From Paramesorhizobium endophyticum (GTDB lineage Bacteria; Pseudomonadota; Alphaproteobacteria; Rhizobiales; Rhizobiaceae): DNA of 64,000 bases. The translations under genes and the position numbers were made by a program. Below, one piece after another: positions 63,861-64,000 of this stretch; within the stretch, counting starts at the first letter, position 1, and each line of letters begins with the position of its first letter. The DNA lies in assembly GCF_014640615.1 (NCBI RefSeq), contig NZ_BMHH01000016.1, forward strand, positions 47,794-111,793, read 5' to 3'. The notes under the pieces were generated by a model. It did no database searches and was not told the DNA's origin. It was given only the letters and a program-made list of their open reading frames with translations.

Positions 63861-64000
63861 GGATTCCCCTGGCTGCGGAATTCTGATTCCATCGCTCCGA
63901 CTGGTGATTTGGTCGGAGGCAATATGACCTGAGAGCGGCGGTGCAAAAGTGGGCCACGGTAGCGGCGGAATAATCCAGCCGCGGGCGGAGTAAAAACCGG
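63826..64000. mobile_element. Possible insertion-sequence edge
   Basis: From about 63826 (CTAGAGCGTGTCCGTTG) the sequence no longer fits the integrase frame. Further on, GCGGTGCAAAAGTGGGCCAC resembles the ends of some IS21-type elements. No transposase gene is visible before the window ends. Confidence 0.35.

Overview
The window comes from an alphaproteobacterium of the Hyphomicrobiales, most likely the Brucella/Ochrobactrum group. Three things suggest this: the chromosomal order rplU-rpmA-(two acetyltransferases)-obgE-proB-proA-nadD-rsfS-rlmH-envC-ctpA-deacetylase-rppH, a GC-rich core, and many short palindromic intergenic repeats. The species call is an inference; the family-level calls come from motifs read in the translations.

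Positions 1-32.3 kb are ordinary chromosome. A hydroxamate-siderophore uptake locus (partial TonB receptor, fhuD-like, fhuB) is followed by a cueR regulator and a thuAB pair. Next is an L-fucose utilisation locus (7.6-19.3 kb): a binding-protein ABC transporter, mutarotase, Gfo/Idh and SDR dehydrogenases, a MaoC protein, fuconate dehydratase, diketo-acid hydrolase, lactonase and a divergent IclR regulator. Housekeeping genes for RNA turnover, envelope processing, ribosome assembly, NAD and proline synthesis follow on the minus strand. Paired palindromic repeats fill most gaps.

At 32.6 kb a tRNA-Ser(CGA) gene starts a tandem array of integrated elements. Island 1 (about 32.7-45.35 kb) carries a HAD-phosphatase-like protein fused to membrane helices, a tyrosine integrase, a serine resolvase, an Mrr-type type IV restriction enzyme and a type III restriction-modification pair. 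It ends in a second complete tRNA-Ser copy that includes a diverged upstream region. Island 2 (about 45.35-63.35 kb) has its own DUF6538-type integrase next to the tRNA. It carries Vsr, a C5-cytosine methyltransferase, a DUF262 protein with a nucleotidyltransferase-fold partner, and a NaeI-like restriction enzyme. It then carries a run of small unknown genes with a papain-like protease, and a mobilisation block (MobV-like relaxase, oriT-like hairpins, DotA/TraY-like protein). It ends with an HTH regulator, an HNH protein and a 22-bp copy of the tRNA 3' end at 63329-63350. A third integrase, cut short by what looks like an insertion-sequence edge, sits just beyond that site.

The most interesting points are the tandem tRNA-Ser array, a DotA/TraY protein on an element that shows no other transfer genes, the DUF262-nucleotidyltransferase operon inside a restriction-modification locus, the HAD-membrane protein, and a classic A_AAA_AAG slippery site at 55593-55599.
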